The notes: generated from the letters alone by a model not told the origin. Counted from the first letter of the stretch, positions 17,360 to 26,938 are shown. The stretch: 64,000 bases of DNA from Aliarcobacter lanthieri (GCF_013201625.1 NZ_CP053839.1:248001-312000), one strand, 5' to 3'. Numbers and translations are program-made.

Positions 17360-18489
17360 TTACTAAAAATTTAAAACCAGGAAATTTAAAAAACAAACTA
17401 TTTTTAATTATTTTAAAACCTCTTGAAGATGAAAGTTTTTTATCATGGTTTGCAAGAACATCATATATTCATTATACACATCCTCAAACATTTTTAAATA
17501 CTCATTTCGGATTAGAAAATAGAGATATATTAAAACGTGATTTAGATGTTGCATTAAGTGATAAATTTATAAAAATATTTACTAAAAAAACAAAAAATAA
17601 AGTTGATATTTTATCTTTAACATTAAAAAAATATACAGGGTATTTATATGAAGATGAAATAATGAATGCTAATAATAAAGTTTTTATTTCAAATATGAAA
17701 TTTTGCCCAATATGTCTCGGAAAAGACAATATCCCTTATTTTAGACAATATTGGAAATTCATTTTTATTACTACTTGTGTTAAACACAATTGTTATTTAT
17801 ATGATGCATGCCCTAAATGTAATAGTAAAATCTCCATTATTAAAATGTATCAAGATTCAAAAAGTTATATATATTGTCATAAATGTGGACTTGATTTAAG
17901 AAAATCAAAAAAACAAACTATAAAAGCAAATGTAATCTATGGAATTAAAGCTCAAGAAAAATTAATGTATATTTTAAAAAAAGGATATATTCGATTTAAA
18001 GATAAATGGTTATACCCTTTCGTATTTTTTATAACCATAATACAAATCACAAAATTAATATTTTTAAGAAAACATACATATTTTATAAACCAAAATCCGT
18101 TATTTAAGATGTTAAAAGATAAGTTAGCTGAACATATTAAACTATCACCACCAGTTTTTAATCGATTAAATGTTCAAGAACTTTTTTCTTTGTTTGGACT
18201 CATAGTATATATTTTTGATAATTATCCTAATAATTTTAGAAATTTTATGAAGAAAAATCAATTAACTTATTGGGATATGGTAAAAGAAATCAAATATTTA
18301 TCATTTTGGTATGACAATTTAGTTAATGATGTATCTCCTAGATATTTAGCATTTGGAGATATGATTACAAATGAAGAGATTGAAAATGCTAAAAAATATT
18401 TAAAAAAAAATGATATGGATATTATAAAAGCAAATTTACAAAGATTATTTGGTACTTATAGTTACTTTTTTAAATTAACAAGTTTATAA
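17356..18489 (+). CDS. tniQ: TniQ/TnsD-family target-selection protein
   Basis: This 377-aa protein starts with the TniQ motif PLEDESFLSWFART, followed by a zinc-binding module: FCPICLGKD (Cys 117, 120), Cys 141/His 144, CPKC (152, 155) and YCHKCG (174, 177). TniQ proteins connect TnsC to the chosen target, and longer TnsD members bind a specific DNA site. The C-terminal 190 residues could provide such binding, so this is the first candidate for recognising the dprA sequence. No CRISPR effector accompanies it. It is the last gene of the tnsABC-tniQ operon. Confidence 0.92.
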   Translation: MITKNLKPGNLKNKLFLIILKPLEDESFLSWFARTSYIHYTHPQTFLNTHFGLENRDILKRDLDVALSDKFIKIFTKKTKNKVDILSLTLKKYTGYLYEDEIMNANNKVFISNMKFCPICLGKDNIPYFRQYWKFIFITTCVKHNCYLYDACPKCNSKISIIKMYQDSKSYIYCHKCGLDLRKSKKQTIKANVIYGIKAQEKLMYILKKGYIRFKDKWLYPFVFFITIIQITKLIFLRKHTYFINQNPLFKMLKDKLAEHIKLSPPVFNRLNVQELFSLFGLIVYIFDNYPNNFRNFMKKNQLTYWDMVKEIKYLSFWYDNLVNDVSPRYLAFGDMITNEEIENAKKYLKKNDMDIIKANLQRLFGTYSYFFKLTSL

Positions 18490-18554
18490 AAATAAAATTT
18501 ACCTTTTTCACAAAATTCACGTTTGTATAATAAATTTTTTAAAATGATTTAATA

Positions 18555-19139
18555 CTAAAACCCTTTTATTCCTAAAGCATTTAAAGTATCAATTCCTAAA
18601 TAACTTTCACTTTTTATATTATGTATTTTTTTAAAACTATCTATAGCTTTTCTTGTAGAATCTCCAATAATACCATCTATTGGACCATTATATAATCCTT
18701 CTAATAATAAAACGGTTTGAACCTGTCTTACTATTTTTTCTCTTTTATCTTTATCAACAGTATTATCACTTTTTATTTCTGTAGATCTATTAGTAGTAGT
18801 TTGCTTTTTAATAGAGGTAGTATTGTCAATCAATTTAGGTGCTTGATATGGTGTGTATGTCGATGAGTTCTTACTTGTACCATATGAATAATTTGAATAT
18901 CCCCCACTTGAAGAAGATCTATGAGAGCTATGACTTCTATGAGAACTATGGCTTCTATGAGCAGCTAAAATATCTGAAACATGTGAATTTAAAATAGATG
19001 CTTTTTCTGTATTATTGTCTAAAGAATTCAACATAAAATTTGCATTTGATATATCATCAGTTATATTTGATTGATAAGAGGCTTGTGCACTAAAAGATAT
19101 TCCAAGTAATCCAGCTAAAGCTTTTAAATTTTGTTTCAT
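18555..19139 (-). CDS. hxsA: His-Xaa-Ser repeat peptide HxsA with peptidoglycan-binding domain
   Basis: This 194-aa protein has three parts. The first is an N-terminal signal-like hydrophobic stretch (residues 1-22, ending in an Ala-rich SAQAS). The second is a tract of tandem His-Arg-Ser / His-Ser-Ser units at about 61-76, followed by Ser/Gly/Tyr-rich sequence. The third is a C-terminal PG_binding_1-type domain (about 130-192, VQTVLLLEGLYNGPIDG and GDSTRKAIDSFKKIH). This is the layout of HxsA, the presumed substrate of the radical-SAM enzymes encoded upstream. It overlaps hxsC by 4 bp. The modification and function of the mature product are unknown. It faces tniQ convergently. Confidence 0.88.
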   Translation of the reverse strand: MKQNLKALAGLLGISFSAQASYQSNITDDISNANFMLNSLDNNTEKASILNSHVSDILAAHRSHSSHRSHSSHRSSSSGGYSNYSYGTSKNSSTYTPYQAPKLIDNTTSIKKQTTTNRSTEIKSDNTVDKDKREKIVRQVQTVLLLEGLYNGPIDGIIGDSTRKAIDSFKKIHNIKSESYLGIDTLNALGIKGF

Positions 19140-20239
19140 ATTATATTTACCTTTTCTATATATTTATCTGTTGCAGAAGTAAAAAACCCACAACAATCAT
19201 TTCTTCTACTACAAAATTTACAATCTTCTAAATAATAATTCTTCCAATCTGAAATAGATTTTATTGAAAAATCTCTTATTTCTTCAGATAATAAACATAA
19301 TGGATAATTATATAAAAATATTTTAAAATTATATAATCTAGCTTTATAGATAGCTCTTTCTATATATTTATTTTGTTCTTTAACTTTTAAATATAATTTA
19401 TCATAATTTTTTCTTGCATAACCTATTGGTTCTATATTCATTATAGAAATACTATTAATCATTTTAAAAGTAGAAAAAATATAATCTATGATATTTTCTA
19501 AATATTTAATATTTAACTTATTTGGAATAATTCTAATTTCAATATTTTGTCCAAATTCTAATAAATTAATTATCCCTTTTGTTGTTTTATTAAAAGAATT
19601 TTTACTGCCAACTATTGTATCATGAATTTTTGAATTAAATCCATATAGTGGAATAGCCCAAACTAAATCTCTTAAAGATTCTTTACAAATTTTCTTTGTA
19701 AACTCATAATCTTCAAATGATTTTCCATTAGTTAAAATATGCAAAGAGTTAGTATTCCCACTACAATTTAATTTATTTAAAAATTCATGAAATACTTCCT
19801 TATTATAAGTTGGTTCTCCACCTGAAATTCCAATAAATTTATTTGTTTCAAAATTTATAATTGCCTTATATGCTTCATCAAATAAATATTCATCATTTTT
19901 TGTTTTAGGGGGTTGGCAACAAAATAAACATTTGCTGTTACATCTTTCAGTAACTAAGATGGTATTTTCATTTGAAAAATTTGTTAAATAAGTAGATATT
20001 TTTTTATTGTTTTGATGAAAAATCAATATATCTCCATCAACAACATTTTCTCTTAGATTATCACTCGAAAATAGTATTTTCTCATCATTAAATTGTATAC
20101 TATATTGATTATTTCCAATATAAGATATTTCTGATAAATTATCATATGTTTGTATAGATTTTTTATTAAAAATAAACATACCGTTAATTAAATTATCAGA
20201 TTTATAATTAAATGTATCTATTCTTATTGGTTTTTCCAC
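19136..20239 (-). CDS. hxsC: Radical SAM maturase HxsC
   Basis: This 367-aa radical SAM protein has its iron-sulfur motif C-x3-C-x2-C at Cys 100, 104 and 107 (RCNSKCLFCCQPP). FIGISGGEPTYNKE supplies the GGEP SAM-contact motif. A Cys-rich C-terminus (DCKFCSRRNDCCGFF) probably binds a further cluster. With HxsB and HxsD it forms the recognised His-Xaa-Ser maturation set. It is expected to act on the repeat tract of HxsA in the cytoplasm before export. It overlaps hxsB by 16 bp and hxsA by 4 bp. Confidence 0.9.
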   Translation of the reverse strand: MEKPIRIDTFNYKSDNLINGMFIFNKKSIQTYDNLSEISYIGNNQYSIQFNDEKILFSSDNLRENVVDGDILIFHQNNKKISTYLTNFSNENTILVTERCNSKCLFCCQPPKTKNDEYLFDEAYKAIINFETNKFIGISGGEPTYNKEVFHEFLNKLNCSGNTNSLHILTNGKSFEDYEFTKKICKESLRDLVWAIPLYGFNSKIHDTIVGSKNSFNKTTKGIINLLEFGQNIEIRIIPNKLNIKYLENIIDYIFSTFKMINSISIMNIEPIGYARKNYDKLYLKVKEQNKYIERAIYKARLYNFKIFLYNYPLCLLSEEIRDFSIKSISDWKNYYLEDCKFCSRRNDCCGFFTSATDKYIEKVNII

Positions 20240-21630
20240 TTTAAATATATCTCCATAATATCTTTTCTATTAATTAATGAGTCAAATATATAATCAAAAA
20301 TCATAGTATGTAATTTACAAAAAAAAGAAATTGATTTATCACCTATTATATCTCCTTGAGTTGATAAATGATGAAAAACATCTACGCCACAATATTCTTT
20401 ATAGCTACAATCTTCACATCCTGGCATTGTTTCAATAAATGAATTACTCAATACAGTAATATTATTCTTATCTAAAAAATTATATTCTTTAGTAGTAATA
20501 TCACCCAATTCTAGTTCTTTAAATTTAGTCATTTTCCATAACATTCTTGCTTCATCAGAACCAAATATTTTTCCATCATAGTTAAATACTAATGCTCCCA
20601 TCATATATGAAGATGGAGATTGCAAATCTAAATAATTATTTTCAAAAGGAGAAAATATTTTTGATAAATAAATAAGTAAATTTTCTTCAATAAAAACTTT
20701 TTCTTTATTAATATCAAAAATATATTCTAAACAGTTTTTATAAAACTCAAAAAAATCTTCAGCAGAATAAATTTTATTATCATTAAATGCATATCCTAAA
20801 AACGTCAAAGGTCTTATAGAAATAGTTGTAAATTCATTATCTAAATAACCTTGAATAAATTTTTTATAATCTTTTAAAGTTTCTTTTGTAACAGTTGAGA
20901 GTGCACTTATATTATTTTTACCTAATATTTTCCTTGATTCTTTTAATTTAGCAGTAAATCTATCATAACTGTTATAGTATCTAGAAGGCCTATTAGAATT
21001 ATGTATATCTTTGTTACCATCCAAAGAAGTTGATAAAAAAATATTGTTATTCTTACAAAAATTTAAAATTTCATCATTTATATTATTCAAAGTACTACAA
21101 ATTACAAATGAAATATTTTTATTAGTAATTACTTCTTTTATTTTTTTGACAAAAGTTTCTATAAAATTAAAATTTAATAATGGTTCACCACCTTGAAACT
21201 CAATTTTAAAGCTTTTATCTGAAACAAGATTTATAACTTTTATAATTTCATCTATATATTTAATATCTAAATCATAACCTTGTTTATTTATATTTACTCT
21301 ACTTACTTGACAATAATTACAATCTAAATCACATCTTAATGTAGGAATTATTAAAAATAAACTTGGTTTATTTAAATTAGAGTAAATTTTTGTAGATAAA
21401 TTTGTCAAATATATATTTAATTTTATTTTATAATCTTTTTCAATATAGATAAAATTATTTGCTTCAAGGTTATTCAATAGCTTTTCTTCTAAATTTTCAT
21501 ATTTATGATAAATTAAATTTTTTAAATCATCTCTTGAATTGATAATTCCAAAGCTACCTGTACTATTAGTTAAAATATATTTTTGAGAAGGTAATTGTCT
21601 AAAATTAAATGGAAAATATTTATAATTCAC
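20224..21630 (-). CDS. hxsB: Radical SAM maturase HxsB (SPASM type)
   Basis: This 468-aa radical SAM enzyme has Cys 100, 104 and 107 in TLRCDLDCNYCQVSR, GGEP-type KIEFQGGEPLLNFN, and a C-terminal SPASM-like set (Cys 405, 408, 414 and 438: MPGCEDCSYKEYCG...FFCKLH) for auxiliary clusters. SPASM proteins commonly modify ribosomal peptides. The first 90 residues may form a peptide-recognition region. It overlaps hxsD by 11 bp, so hxsD-B-C-A is one minus-strand transcript. The whole unit has transposon-like AT content and is cargo. Confidence 0.9.
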   Translation of the reverse strand: MNYKYFPFNFRQLPSQKYILTNSTGSFGIINSRDDLKNLIYHKYENLEEKLLNNLEANNFIYIEKDYKIKLNIYLTNLSTKIYSNLNKPSLFLIIPTLRCDLDCNYCQVSRVNINKQGYDLDIKYIDEIIKVINLVSDKSFKIEFQGGEPLLNFNFIETFVKKIKEVITNKNISFVICSTLNNINDEILNFCKNNNIFLSTSLDGNKDIHNSNRPSRYYNSYDRFTAKLKESRKILGKNNISALSTVTKETLKDYKKFIQGYLDNEFTTISIRPLTFLGYAFNDNKIYSAEDFFEFYKNCLEYIFDINKEKVFIEENLLIYLSKIFSPFENNYLDLQSPSSYMMGALVFNYDGKIFGSDEARMLWKMTKFKELELGDITTKEYNFLDKNNITVLSNSFIETMPGCEDCSYKEYCGVDVFHHLSTQGDIIGDKSISFFCKLHTMIFDYIFDSLINRKDIMEIYLKWKNQ

Positions 21631-21895
21631 TATAAATCTTTTCTAAAGATTTTTTTATAATTTGCTCCCTTAAAAAAAGAGTATTTTTATCAATTTCATA
21701 TCTCAATAAATTGTCATTTAAATATCTATTAAAAATATTTTTATTTTTTTCTAAATTTTCATCGTTTATTATATAAATAATCCAATTCTCAATATCTTCT
21801 TCAAGCCTCCACTCGGTAAATCTTGAAAATTGATATAATGTTTTTCTAATTATTATTTCAGGGTAGTTATTTTTAAAAAAAGCCATTCTATACAT
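21620..21895 (-). CDS. hxsD: His-Xaa-Ser system protein HxsD
   Basis: This small 91-aa protein heads the hxs operon. The pattern KTLYQFSRFTEWRLE followed by FNRYLNDNLLRYEIDKNT and LREQIIKKSLEKIY fits HxsD, which is always found with hxsB and hxsC and is presumed to help deliver substrate or assemble the enzyme complex. No catalytic motif is visible. The identification rests on pattern and context. The promoter should lie in the AT-rich 21896-22139 gap shared with the divergent restriction gene. Confidence 0.82.
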   Translation of the reverse strand: MYRMAFFKNNYPEIIIRKTLYQFSRFTEWRLEEDIENWIIYIINDENLEKNKNIFNRYLNDNLLRYEIDKNTLFLREQIIKKSLEKIYSEL

Positions 21896-22139
21896 ATATC
21901 AACCTAAAATAAATTATATTTTTAATACTAAAATTATTATATCAAGATTATTTATTAAATTCTAAATTATACAAAATTTTATATCTATTATTCATATTTC
22001 ATCTTGTATATTTGTAACTTTTATTACTGATTTATTTTATAAAAAAATATTTAGCTTCCGTCAGGTATTCTACATTTGATAAAATGATTATGGTATACTT
22101 CAATATTAAATAATAAAGAATTATGGGATATACAATTAA
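21896..22139. promoter_or_regulatory. Divergent promoter region between hxsD and the RM gene
   Basis: This 244-bp gap separates two divergent transcription units. An extended -10 element TGGTATACT lies at 22091-22099 on the plus strand, about 40 bp before the RM start. The hxs promoter on the other strand is not clear among many A/T runs. A less AT-rich stretch (CTTCCGTCAGGTATTC near 22054) stands out as a possible regulator site. Confidence 0.4.
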
Positions 22140-25007
22140 ATGAAAATAATAAATAAATTAGCAGTTATAACAGAACAGGAATCAATCAAATATTTAACTG
22201 ATTATTTTGTAAGTTATATAGAAGATATTAATATAAATGAGAAAAATGTTGATTCTTATGTTCATTCAATTCTAAAAAATAAATTATCTTATACTTCGAA
22301 AGAAGCAGAACTTGCAGTAACTAAACTTAGAAATAGTGAAATTAAAATTCCAAGTAAGACTAAACTAGCAAGCGGAACAGGTGAAATTGATTGTGGAATA
22401 TTTATAAATGATAAGTTAAAAATAATTATAGAAGATAAAGAACCCAAAGAATCAGTAGAACTTGCGTTAAGTGAAGCAATTATTTATGCAGATGGCTTAA
22501 ATTCAAAAGGTGAAGACATAAGGATAGTTATTGGATTTACAGGAATAGATATACTTTTGAGAGTATTAGACCATACATCTAATAGATGGGTTCCATTTTA
22601 TATTAATGGTCAAGAGTTAAAAGCATTTCCTGGAAAATATATTTTAAATATAATATATTCTCAAAAAGATATTCATGGATTTATAGTTGAGAATATTAAA
22701 GAAGATATAAATATTAGAGATATAATATACAGTTTAAAAAATATTTATCGGACTACTGATCTCCAAAATGATAATCAAAAAACTATTGACTTTACAATTG
22801 CTTTTATTGGTTTGAAATCAATACTAGAAAAATATAAAGACCAGGGTATTAGAGGTCTTAAAAATTGGAATAGCCTAAATAACAAAAATAATCCGAAAGA
22901 TAATAATTCAGAAGATGATGAAGACTTAAGAGATAATTTAACATCTACCATTGATAAAATATTTGAAAAAATGTTAACAAAGGATATTTCCGAAGACTAT
23001 ACAGATCTATTTATAATAAAAGATAGTGAAAATACAGAAACTTTCAATTTTAAAAGAACACTTGAAACATTTCAAACGGACTATCATTTATTAAGTCTAA
23101 GAAAAATTTATACTGAAATAACTAAATTGCATGATTTGCACGACTCAAAAATTGATCTATTTGGTGAAGTATATGAATCATTAGGAGAAAAAGATTTTAG
23201 GAAATCTTTTGGACAATTTTTTACAAGACGACATATTATTAAAACTTTAATAGAACTAATGGAAATAAATGCTTATGATTTTATTGGAGAATTATATGAA
23301 GGAGTAGAAAATAAACAAGTAGTATCTAAGCCAAAATCTCCTAAAAATATTTGCGATCCTGCTTGTGGTACAGGTGGTTTCCTAACAGAATTTTTTAAAT
23401 ATATTAAAGATGAAGCTCAAAAGCATAAAAACTATAAAACTATAGATTTATCAAAATTAGCTTCAAGCTCTTTCTATGGATACGATATATATACGGCAAA
23501 TGTTACGAGAACAAAGATCAATATGTATTTATCTGGAGATGGATTTTCAGAAATTAGAAAGGCAGATACTTTACAGGATAAAAATATAAATAACAATAAA
23601 TTTAATTATATAATTACAAATCCACCTTATGGGAAAGGAACATATACTGTAAATTATTCTTTTCAAGAAGGAACTGAAACTGTAATAAAGCCTGTAATAA
23701 ATAATCAAAGGTTAGAAGTCAATTTTCTTGTAAAAATAGTTGATATGTTATTACCAAAAGGAAGAGCTATGGCTATTATCCCTGATGGGATATTAGAAGC
23801 TACAACGTTATCACCATTAAGAGTTTGGTTGTTAAAATACTGTAAAATTGAAAAGATAGTAAGTCTTCCTAAACATGCTTTCGCACCATACACACATGAG
23901 AAAACATATGCAATATTCTTTGAAAAAAGATTGATTCCCTTGAAAGATATTAATCAAATAGAAAATGACCCTGATATTTGGAGTTATATTGTAGATAATG
24001 ACGGTTTCGCAAATTCTGATAAAAGATTTAGAACAGATAGAATGGATGAAAATGGTAAATATTTACATGACGAGTTTAGTCAGTGGAGAGGAATCGACGG
24101 AAGTACAAATGATTCTTTAATAATTGAAAGATATAAAAGAAAAACTCAATTAAAAGGTGAAGAATTTTACAACGAATGGGAGGAAAAAATTGAAGGATTA
24201 AAGTATGGGTATATCTCATTAAAAGAAATCTTAAAAGATGAATTTATTACTTATCAAACTGTATCTGTAGAAGAAGTTTTAAGAAGACTGAATAGAGAAG
24301 TTGAAGAGAAAATTAATATAGAAAAGATTATTGAAAATATTGATACTTTAAATGATGAAGAAATTAGAGCAAAAGAAAAAATATTTGAAATTCTACAAAA
24401 AGATCATGAACTAATATTTGATAGTAAAAAAGGAATTTTTAGAGATAATACGAAAACTATTGAACCAAAAGCTTTAACTGTTAAAGATATAGTTGAAATT
24501 GTAAATAACAATATACCTAGTAAAAATCTAAAAATCAAGCACCCAAAAGATCTAACAATAAATAAAGAGGGAAAGTATACTTTAAAGAAATGTTATGCAC
24601 AGATTTTAGAAATTGCTGGAATAAATTATAACTTTAACAATAAGAATCCTAAATACTGGCTAAAAATTGAAGAGAATTTTAAACCATTAACTTCAGTTCA
24701 ACAATCTACTAAAATTAAAAAAATTTTTCAAAAAATTTATTTATTAAACTCGATAGAAGACATTATTGATTTAGAAGAAAAAGAAATAAAAGAATCTTAC
24801 ATTGAACAAATTGAAAATTATGGTTTAGAATATGATTCTTTTAGGAGTAGTTTTATCGATAAATTAAATCCTATAATTAGAAAAACATTGATATGTACTC
24901 CAGAAAAATATTTTAGAGAAGCTAAAACACAATCTTTAATTCTTGAAGACTTTGAGAAAGAAAATAAAGAATTAATTTTAGAGATTAAAAAGTTATTTGG
25001 AGAATAG
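22140..25007 (+). CDS. Fused restriction-modification subunit (nuclease + N6-adenine methyltransferase)
   Basis: This 955-aa protein has a PD-(D/E)xK-like nuclease domain at the N-terminus (GTGEIDCGIF with Asp 84, then KIIIEDKEPKE with Glu 98 and Lys 100). Next comes a HsdM-type helical region ending in SFGQFFTRRHIIKTLIEL and the methyltransferase core (DPACGTGGF at 406-414, NPPYGKG at 494-500). A long helical C-terminus follows. Nuclease and methylase in one chain with a separate S protein is the BcgI (type IIB) architecture, though type I-related systems also vary this way. No HsdR helicase is present. The S gene follows after 1 bp. Confidence 0.85.
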   Translation: MKIINKLAVITEQESIKYLTDYFVSYIEDININEKNVDSYVHSILKNKLSYTSKEAELAVTKLRNSEIKIPSKTKLASGTGEIDCGIFINDKLKIIIEDKEPKESVELALSEAIIYADGLNSKGEDIRIVIGFTGIDILLRVLDHTSNRWVPFYINGQELKAFPGKYILNIIYSQKDIHGFIVENIKEDINIRDIIYSLKNIYRTTDLQNDNQKTIDFTIAFIGLKSILEKYKDQGIRGLKNWNSLNNKNNPKDNNSEDDEDLRDNLTSTIDKIFEKMLTKDISEDYTDLFIIKDSENTETFNFKRTLETFQTDYHLLSLRKIYTEITKLHDLHDSKIDLFGEVYESLGEKDFRKSFGQFFTRRHIIKTLIELMEINAYDFIGELYEGVENKQVVSKPKSPKNICDPACGTGGFLTEFFKYIKDEAQKHKNYKTIDLSKLASSSFYGYDIYTANVTRTKINMYLSGDGFSEIRKADTLQDKNINNNKFNYIITNPPYGKGTYTVNYSFQEGTETVIKPVINNQRLEVNFLVKIVDMLLPKGRAMAIIPDGILEATTLSPLRVWLLKYCKIEKIVSLPKHAFAPYTHEKTYAIFFEKRLIPLKDINQIENDPDIWSYIVDNDGFANSDKRFRTDRMDENGKYLHDEFSQWRGIDGSTNDSLIIERYKRKTQLKGEEFYNEWEEKIEGLKYGYISLKEILKDEFITYQTVSVEEVLRRLNREVEEKINIEKIIENIDTLNDEEIRAKEKIFEILQKDHELIFDSKKGIFRDNTKTIEPKALTVKDIVEIVNNNIPSKNLKIKHPKDLTINKEGKYTLKKCYAQILEIAGINYNFNNKNPKYWLKIEENFKPLTSVQQSTKIKKIFQKIYLLNSIEDIIDLEEKEIKESYIEQIENYGLEYDSFRSSFIDKLNPIIRKTLICTPEKYFREAKTQSLILEDFEKENKELILEIKKLFGE

Positions 25008-25008
25008 T

Positions 25009-26088
25009 ATGAAAGCTTTACTAAGTGAAATAGCTTATACAGTTAGAGGAGAGGTTATTTCAGAAGAAAATATTTATTATAATTATAATAAAAATGGAAT
25101 TCCTGTGTATTCATCGAATACAAAAAACCAAGGATTGATTGGAACTGTAAATATGTCATTTTACAATGACTCTAATGCAAAAGGAGAAGCAGGTGAAATA
25201 ACATGGACTACGGATGGTAATGCTGGTAATTTTATTTTAAGACATGAGCCTTTTCTTTTCACTAATGTATGTGGAAAAATTATAATAAAGAAGAAATATC
25301 AAAGAATTATTTCTCCTCAATGGTTGGCTTTATATCTTAATTTAGAATCTAAAAAATATGTTACTTCTAAAGGTGGAAATTCTAAATTAATGAAAGAACA
25401 AGTTGATAATATTGAAGTTAATATTATTAATATAAATTTACAAAACAAACTAGTTAAAGAATTTGATATAAGAATAAATAAACTTAATTTATTAATTAGT
25501 ATTCTAAAAAAACTTAATAATCAAATTAGTAAAAAAATTATTTCAAAAAGTAAAATCTTTTTAATGAAAGAACTATTTGATATTACATCTGGTCGTAGAA
25601 TTACACAAAATGATATATACAATAATTCTGGTGATTTTCCAGCTGTAACTTCTCAAACAAAGAATGAAGGTATAGCTTGGTATGGAGATAGAAAATGGCT
25701 TACAAGCATAGAAAAAAATTCAAAAAAAGTTTATGTTAGTAAGGAATGTTTAACCTGGACTAAAGATGGGGCTAAATGTGGAACTATATTTTATAGAGAT
25801 TATGAGTTTTATCCCAATGACCATTGTGGAGTTTTAATTCCAAAGTTTGAATTGAATTTGGAATGGGTAAGACAACAAATACAACCAATACTTTATAATC
25901 AGGTAATAGCAAAAGATGCTCAAGGTATGTTATATGAAGAACAAATGGCTAATATAGAAGTTTATATTCCAGTTGATGATAATGGTGAGATTGATTTAGC
26001 AATTCAAAATAAAATATATTCAGAGTATCATAAATTGATACAAATAAAAAAGAATTTAGAAAATATTTTAGAAAAGTACTCTATATAA
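25009..26088 (+). CDS. Restriction-modification specificity (S) subunit
   Basis: This 359-aa protein starts at the ATG at 25009, preceded by GGAG. The frame is also open from a TTG at 24997, inside the upstream gene. It holds two target-recognition domains: residues 1-130 (SEIAYTVRGEVISEENI...WTTDGNAGNFILR) and 185-310 (ELFDITSGRRITQNDI...WTKDGAKCGTIFYR). Each is followed by a helical spacer (LQNKLVKEFDIRINKL; IQNKIYSEYHKLIQIKKNL). These half-site readers would define a bipartite DNA target for the upstream fused subunit. Confidence 0.88.
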   Translation: MKALLSEIAYTVRGEVISEENIYYNYNKNGIPVYSSNTKNQGLIGTVNMSFYNDSNAKGEAGEITWTTDGNAGNFILRHEPFLFTNVCGKIIIKKKYQRIISPQWLALYLNLESKKYVTSKGGNSKLMKEQVDNIEVNIININLQNKLVKEFDIRINKLNLLISILKKLNNQISKKIISKSKIFLMKELFDITSGRRITQNDIYNNSGDFPAVTSQTKNEGIAWYGDRKWLTSIEKNSKKVYVSKECLTWTKDGAKCGTIFYRDYEFYPNDHCGVLIPKFELNLEWVRQQIQPILYNQVIAKDAQGMLYEEQMANIEVYIPVDDNGEIDLAIQNKIYSEYHKLIQIKKNLENILEKYSI

Positions 26089-26168
26089 TTCTTTATTATC
26101 ATGTATTAGAAAGAAATTTTAAGTTTAAAGTAAATTTAGGCATAATCGAATAAATTAATTAATAATGG

Positions 26169-26184
26169 ATAATAGGATATTATA
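26169..26184 (+). repeat. 16-bp element, copy 1, upstream of the two-TM protein
   Basis: ATAATAGGATATTATA ends 4 bp before the ATG at 26189. It is repeated perfectly in inverted orientation at 27723-27738, directly before the start of the methyltransferase gene. Each copy has a small internal dyad (TAATA-N3-TATTA) and an AGGA that can act as a Shine-Dalgarno sequence. Confidence 0.7.
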
Positions 26185-26188
26185 GTTT

Positions 26189-26938
26189 ATGAAAAAAACT
26201 GATTACTCTAAATGGTTTGACTATTCTTTTGGTCCAGTGATAGCTATCGTAGTGTTTTTATTTACGTATTGGCTCGATCCTTTGGGATATGGACCAAAGC
26301 AAGTTGCAACAGCTATACCTGCCTTTTTGTTTTCTATTATTATTTTGTTTATAGAGCATGGAAGAATTGTAAGTAAAGAAGCTAAGAAATCTTCTGATTT
26401 GTCTGATAGAGTTTATGATGCCGTAAAGAATTATTTGCATGTAATAAGAATTGGTTCACCTGAAAAAGCTATGGAATATATCAACACTAGAATTTCTACC
26501 CTTGGTGAAATAAAAAATACTTCATTTAACACGATTCAAGAAATTGAACGATCAAATGAAAAATTTTATTCAATGGAAGAGTATAATAAATTTCAAAAAG
26601 AAATAGCTAGATATATTGCTAAACCTTTATTGTGTAAGGAAATTGGAGATAAACATGCATTACAAAGATTTAGAAATACTTTTAACTTAACTAAAAAAAG
26701 TGATAAATATAAATATAGATTAATATCTCATTCAGAACCTCAAATAAATTTCATAATTTTAGAATATAAAGATGGTAAAAAAGAGGTCTTATTTAATTGG
26801 GATTTTAGAGGATTAGGACAAGACCCTATTGTGCTATTATCACGAGACGATAAGATAATAGAAATGTTTTATATTCATTTTAACAATTTGTGGGAAAGTG
26901 CTTCTCCTGACTACGATACAACTAGCGAGAAAGAATAG
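26189..26938 (+). CDS. Unknown two-transmembrane protein
   Basis: This 249-aa protein starts with two hydrophobic spans (about 14-31, FGPVIAIVVFLFTYWL, and 40-56, AIPAFLFSIIILFIEHG). A soluble C-terminal part of about 190 residues follows, with a helical segment and a beta-rich end (FIILEYKDGKKEVLFNWDF). The closing IEMFYIHFNNLWESASP resembles the tail of many bacterial signalling or PLD-like proteins, a weak clue. Such two-TM-plus-sensor layouts are common among defence effectors, but no catalytic motif is seen. It is convergent with, and overlaps by 17 bp, the methyltransferase gene that shares its upstream 16-bp element. Confidence 0.75.
   Translation: MKKTDYSKWFDYSFGPVIAIVVFLFTYWLDPLGYGPKQVATAIPAFLFSIIILFIEHGRIVSKEAKKSSDLSDRVYDAVKNYLHVIRIGSPEKAMEYINTRISTLGEIKNTSFNTIQEIERSNEKFYSMEEYNKFQKEIARYIAKPLLCKEIGDKHALQRFRNTFNLTKKSDKYKYRLISHSEPQINFIILEYKDGKKEVLFNWDFRGLGQDPIVLLSRDDKIIEMFYIHFNNLWESASPDYDTTSEKE

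Noticed and set aside
18915-18965. Short tandem DNA repeat resembling a CRISPR or VNTR
   Set aside because: It encodes the His-Xaa-Ser repeat of HxsA, so the repetition is protein-level.
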